Source: Branchiostoma floridae
Lineage: Eukaryota; Chordata; Leptocardii; Amphioxiformes; Branchiostomatidae
NCBI RefSeq assembly: GCF_000003815.2
Contig: NC_049984.1
Coordinates: forward strand, 6,592,715 to 6,656,714
DNA length: 64,000 bases
Direction: 5' to 3'
The notes under the pieces: generated by a model
What the model was told of the DNA's origin: nothing
The model's database searches: none
Seen by the model: only the letters and a program-made list of their open reading frames with translations
Shown here: positions 60,201 through 64,000 of the stretch, one piece after another
How positions within the stretch are numbered: position 1 is the stretch's first letter
Layout of the letters: every line of letters begins with the position of its first letter
Program-made: the position numbers and the translations under genes

Positions 60201-61366
60201 CTGAGAAGGACAAAAAAAAGACTGTGAGCAACTGAAGGCTGAACGAGTTAAAGACATTTCTGAAAACACCTGACAATAAAAAAACCTAACACTCACTCAC
60301 ACACTCACTCTCCGGTTTAACGTCTAACAATTAACGTCCAACAACTAACAATTCTAAGGATGTCTGCCATGAGAAGGACAAAAAAAACATTTATTAATAA
60401 CATTTCTGAAAAACCTGTAGAGACTTGTAAATAAGCCAAAAGAAAAAAAAGGCTTGTAAAGTTGAATCTAGTCAATCATATCTCTGCCGTGTACAATATG
60501 AATTGCAATGTATTTGTAATTGTCAAGCTTCAATGTCATTTGCCATTGTCATTGTATTATGTATCATTGGAATGCTTGTACATTATCCTTGACAATGGTA
60601 CTTATTTTGGGACATCAATAATCACTGACAATTCTTAACAGCTAATAACCTAAGTCTCCTATTCATACAACCTATGACAGTATGCCATAGTGTAAGTTAC
60701 TTCAACCAAGCTTTCATAAAAGGTCCTGGGCACAACCCACACCAGCAATAAAATAGTTAAAAGCACCAATATATCTATACACAAAACTGTAAGTAAATGA
60801 GTAAAAGAAAATGGCATTTCTTTCTTCTAACACAAATCTACGAAATGAATAGAATTTAAAAAAAAATCTTTGAAGCAACCCCTCTCCCAACCTCCACCTA
60901 ATATTTAAAGGTGGTGCTGTAACCTTATATAATACAAGGGTGGATGAAATTTTGCTCAAACTGAGCAAATTTTCTGGGGATTACAATTCCATTATGCCTT
61001 ATGTCTAGGAAAAAGTTAGCATGCCAACCTTATCAGAAACCTGACAACCCTCACATTATTTTTTTTTGGTCGCCCACCAGTCTGGTCTTACTTGCTGTAC
61101 ACAACTGGTGTGTTACACCTAAAGGCAGTTTACCAGTTATGCAAAGCAAATAAAAAAGCATTACGCCAAGTAGCAATTACTCAAACAGCTGAATATGATT
61201 TTGGAAACGATCAGACATTTCAGGTAGAATGCAGTGATGAAAGGTAGTGGATGTTTCCAAAATCATATCCAATTGTTTAAGTGACTGCTATTTGTCATAT
61301 CTTATAACCCCCTGGATGTCTAACCTAACGTAAACAAGCATCATTCCATTGCAAGGCTGTGCCTAC
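60201..61366 (-). other. zfhx intron before the homeodomain exon
   Basis: AT-rich; a short (CACT)n-like tract at about 60,289-60,310. Nothing else recognised. Confidence 0.6.
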
Positions 61367-61465
61367 CTGGAAGTGTATTTTCTGGTGCTCTCGCCACATG
61401 TCGAGCGAGGGGAACATCAGGCTGCACTTATCGCACTGATACAGCTGGGGCGGCGCCTCCATCAC
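61367..61465 (-). CDS. zfhx: zfhx exon encoding an extra C2H2 zinc finger
   Basis: Acceptor tctgttttccag and donor TTCCAG|GTAGGC bound 99 bases, phase 0 at both ends: [14 protein letters not shown], then [19 protein letters not shown]. It joins directly to GKRPRTR of homeodomain 1. The finger (C-x2-C...H-x4-H) is 18/24 identical to the finger at residues 297-320 of the next exon. Because the exon is symmetric, skipping it keeps the frame. In remembered human ZFHX3 the residues just before homeodomain 1 (SQ-FKRPRTR) lack such a finger. Confidence 0.88.
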
Positions 61466-63141
61466 CTGGAAAACAGACGTGATGATGGGCATTACAGGTG
61501 CGACAGGTGCAACAGGTGAGACAACAGGTGGGCCGTACCTCACCACGAAACTTTCGGCTAGAGCTTCGGCCATCATTTTACGTTTGCTTTGCCGCGAGAG
61601 CATCTCATGAGCTCCCCAAACAAAAGTTGAAGGCAGTGGTCTGAATTGCCGTACAAACAAAGGGTATGCATGGGGTTTGCCAGTACAATGTGAGGAGAAA
61701 ATAACCAAACATTACGAACAAGTTGAAAGCAATTGTGGAAAATGTTTGTGGTAACAGCTTGACTAAATACTGATTCCCTTTGCCTGAGTGTGTCGTAGCT
61801 TGGAAAATTGTAAACTTTAAATTTCCTCTTCCTAAAACCCCATGCAGAGCTTCAATAAAAGTGTTCCTAGCCTTGTACTGAGGCAGGTTTCCCGCCGATA
61901 ACTCCGGTATTTAATGCTTGAATTATTAATGACCTGCTTAACTCCACCTTTTTATTGTGCACAGACCAAAGACTGTCCCTTTGACAAAGTGACACTCAGC
62001 CTGTTTCTGACATGCTGCTGAATGTTTTCTTGATTAAGATCAACATTTTCAACAATTTTGATGTCAATGTTGACATCAAAGTTGCACAAAGGATTAATTT
62101 CCACAAGAGCAGTCGGCTTTCAACATCTCTTTGTAAACGTGTGCCCAAAAATAACTGCATACAAAAAGAAATATTCCCAGATTGCAATATGCTTGATTGG
62201 AATTTTGTGAATAGTCCTTCACAGCTTTCAAGGACTTAAAAACATCAAAATAGACAGAGGGTGAAGGAACCTTTTAGAAGAAAAAGGACAGCAGACAACA
62301 GAGAAGAGAAAAATGTACAGAAAATCAAGAAATTAAAGTGTAAGTCAATGACTAACAAATAAACTGCCTCGTAACAAATCAATGTGTTAGGAACAAGTGC
62401 ATGTGAAACGGACAACCTTGTATGCTTTTCTTTTCCTCACTTCTGAGTTCATTTCTCTTCTTCTAGAGTGCATCTCCGCTTAGAGTCTAATTGTTTTACG
62501 TTCTACTCAATAAACTGCACACTTTAACATTTTAAACACCTCAGCAGTACGTTTGCATGACAAACGGACACGCCTTTGTGCTTGTCTTCCCTTGACTTCT
62601 TGCTTTCCTTCTTCTAGATTGCATCTTCTTTCATTGCTCAATGAGCCACACAATTAAACATGGTGAGTGGTGCACACACATCAAAGTATAAAGGTAGACA
62701 GAGGAAGGGGTTAAAGAACTCCAAATTAGATGGAAGAGGTTGATGCCTGATCGCTTAACAAAGACTTGAACTGAATGGTCAAAACTTTGGATAAGTTCAA
62801 TGTTTGTGTTGGAAATTACATTCAACTTTGCCTCAGGGGAATAGAAACATAACCTGGGTGCCAGTCTTTTTAACTTTCCTCCAAGTGAGGCTGGCACTCA
62901 AATTACATTCACACGTTAGGAGAGTGGAGCAAACCTAGGCATTACTGGAAATGTCCAACTGCGTAGAAATGATGGACTACTCTTCCCTTGAAAGATTGGA
63001 CTTGGACAGTCAAAAATTTGAGTCCATTGTGTTCAAATTTGCCTCATAGAATGGAAACGTAACCTAAGTGTCATCTTTTAAAGCTTTACTCCCTAGAACA
63101 GTGTTACACAATAAAGGTGTTACTAGGAACATCCATCTCAC
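61466..63141 (-). other. zfhx intron upstream of the extra-finger exon
   Basis: Mostly AT-rich with nothing recognised beyond a cluster of four ACAGGTG motifs between 61,494 and 61,530, close to the acceptor. The frame that continues from the zinc-finger exon back to 61,708 passes through the acceptor and is probably not translated. Confidence 0.55.
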
Positions 63142-63375
63142 CTGTGAGGGTATAGGCTCCAGGGGGAGCAGAGGCTGGTCAGTGCTCAGCGTCGGTACGA
63201 GCGGTGTTACGGGCGGAGGCGGTGGTGCGGGTACCGGTGTGTGTGGCGGCTGCGCGGGCGGCTCCTCCGGTTTCTCCTGCTGGTGCTTCTTGTTGTACTC
63301 GTCGCGGTAGTCCTTGGCAAGCTTCTCCACCTGAGCCAGTGGCAGCTGCAGCTTGTGGATCTGCTCCTCGTGCGT
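63142..63375 (-). CDS. zfhx: zfhx exon encoding a coiled, proline-rich linker
   Basis: Acceptor ttttttccatcag, donor CACAG|GTGAGA, 234 bases, phase 0 at both ends. It encodes THEEQIHKLQLPLAQVEKLA, then KDYRDEYNKKHQQEKPEEPP, a proline run and LPLEPIPSQ. Vertebrate ZFHX3/4 have a matching QVEKLA..YRDE segment followed by long polyproline before homeodomain 1. Upstream exons, with most of the N-terminal zinc fingers, are outside the window. Confidence 0.88.
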
Positions 63376-63615
63376 CTGATGGAAAAAACAAACTTCAACT
63401 TTAGGTCACAGCAACAATTGGCAATCATATGGTAGCAAAGAAGCTAGCCTGACTAAAATTGCGCTCCTAGCAGCCGGCCCTACAGTTGCCACCTCCTATA
63501 TACATGTAGGAGGAGGGGGTTGTTAACCCCAGCCAGTGAGAGATTGTGTAAACAGAAGCCATCTACATCAGAGCATTACAACGTTCTCTAAACAGAGACA
63601 GAGGGCGCCATTTAC

Positions 63616-63651
63616 TTTCTGCAACTGTTGGTGGATCTGCTCCCCGTGTGT
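63616..63651 (-). CDS. zfhx: Candidate zfhx 36-bp microexon, duplicate of the next exon's start
   Basis: A pyrimidine-rich acceptor (cttttttctccgtcag) and a donor (CAGAAA|GTAAAT) bound exactly 12 codons, THGEQIHQQLQK, phase 0 at both ends. The first codons copy those opening the exon at 63,375 (THEEQIHKLQ). The adjoining intron is also duplicated ('tcaactttaggtcaca' at both sites). So acceptor and exon start were tandemly duplicated and remain splice-competent in frame. It could be an unused by-product. Confidence 0.45.
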
Positions 63652-63730
63652 CTGACGGAGAAAAAAGAAAATCAACTTTAGGTCACATCAACAATCTACA
63701 ACTATATCATAGCACTTAACAGCATTATTA

Positions 63731-63949
63731 CAGGGGACACGTAGAAGATCAAGTGACTGCATTAACACCATCACCAAACTGAAAGTGTCAGGCAACAGGG
63801 GTCGTGGTAGATCGAGAAAAACTTGGATGGACTGTGTTAGGAGAGACATCAAGGTGTGCGGTGTAACGGGTCGACCCACTGGACTGCGCAGTGTGAAGAC
63901 TAGCCGACTGCTGCCTACCCCTGCGTCAGGGATCCCAGCAGCAGTATGA
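63731..63949 (+). mobile_element. LINE (non-LTR retrotransposon) 3' end, ORF2 C-terminus with stop
   Basis: 73 plus-strand codons ending in TGA include SSDCINTITKLKVSGNRGRG then RSRKTWMDCVRRDIKVCGV and end RLLPTPASGIPAAV. The GRG.SRKTW.DCVR.D pattern is the standard C-terminus of LINE reverse-transcriptase proteins in many animals. It lies antisense in the zfhx intron. The 5' part is missing, so it is truncated. Confidence 0.8.
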
Positions 63950-64000
63950 TCAAACAATGGATAGTGAGTGTGTTAAATTATGGAATACTCTCCCCCAGAA

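Noticed and set aside
1-64000. CRISPR arrays, operons, bacterial-type promoters
   Set aside because: Intron-containing animal DNA; no direct-repeat/spacer structure seen.

Overview
The window is animal nuclear DNA, most likely from a cephalochordate (amphioxus, Branchiostoma-like). Short GC-rich exons with canonical GT-AG borders sit in AT-rich introns and intergenic DNA. There is one zfhx3/4-type gene rather than a vertebrate pair, a METTL9 that aligns along its full length with the human protein, and a membrane-anchored NHL-propeller protein with the 'IQPYAVAY' tail motif I associate with amphioxus predicted proteins. Dispersed SINEs, MITEs and LINE tails fill the rest. All four genes lie on the minus strand. 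The species call is inference from these traits.

Layout, right to left in the direction of transcription. (1) 56,445-63,651: 3' part of a zfhx3/4-like gene: a candidate 36-bp microexon, a linker exon, a 33-codon zinc-finger exon and a 3.76-kb terminal exon with all four homeodomains; the 5' part lies beyond position 64,000. (2) 49,866-56,444: intergenic, with a METTL9 promoter element and a CTCF-like site. (3) 45,948-49,865: complete six-exon METTL9 (319 aa). (4) 39,657-43,249: complete four-exon gene for a 714-aa type II membrane protein with an acidic cytoplasmic tail and a C-terminal NHL beta-propeller. It is flanked by duplicated fragments of its own 5' coding region and upstream DNA. (5) 1-37,064: start of a PLEKHG4/KIAA1755-family gene. 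A 19-codon first exon at 37.0 kb joins in phase 0 to an exon at 1-165, giving an intron of about 36.8 kb.

That intron holds most of the unexplained structure: candidate alternative first exons at 5.8, 15.4-15.9 and 33.2 kb, three RFX X-box palindromes, an array of T-box half-sites, a Tc/mariner-like element, two MITEs, several tandem duplications and SINE pieces.

The genes do not form a functional pathway. Their grouping looks like old chordate linkage: human ZFHX3, PLEKHG4 and METTL9 all map to chromosome 16. Exon borders were read by eye from splice consensus, reading phase and remembered homologous proteins; no alignment or transcript data were available.
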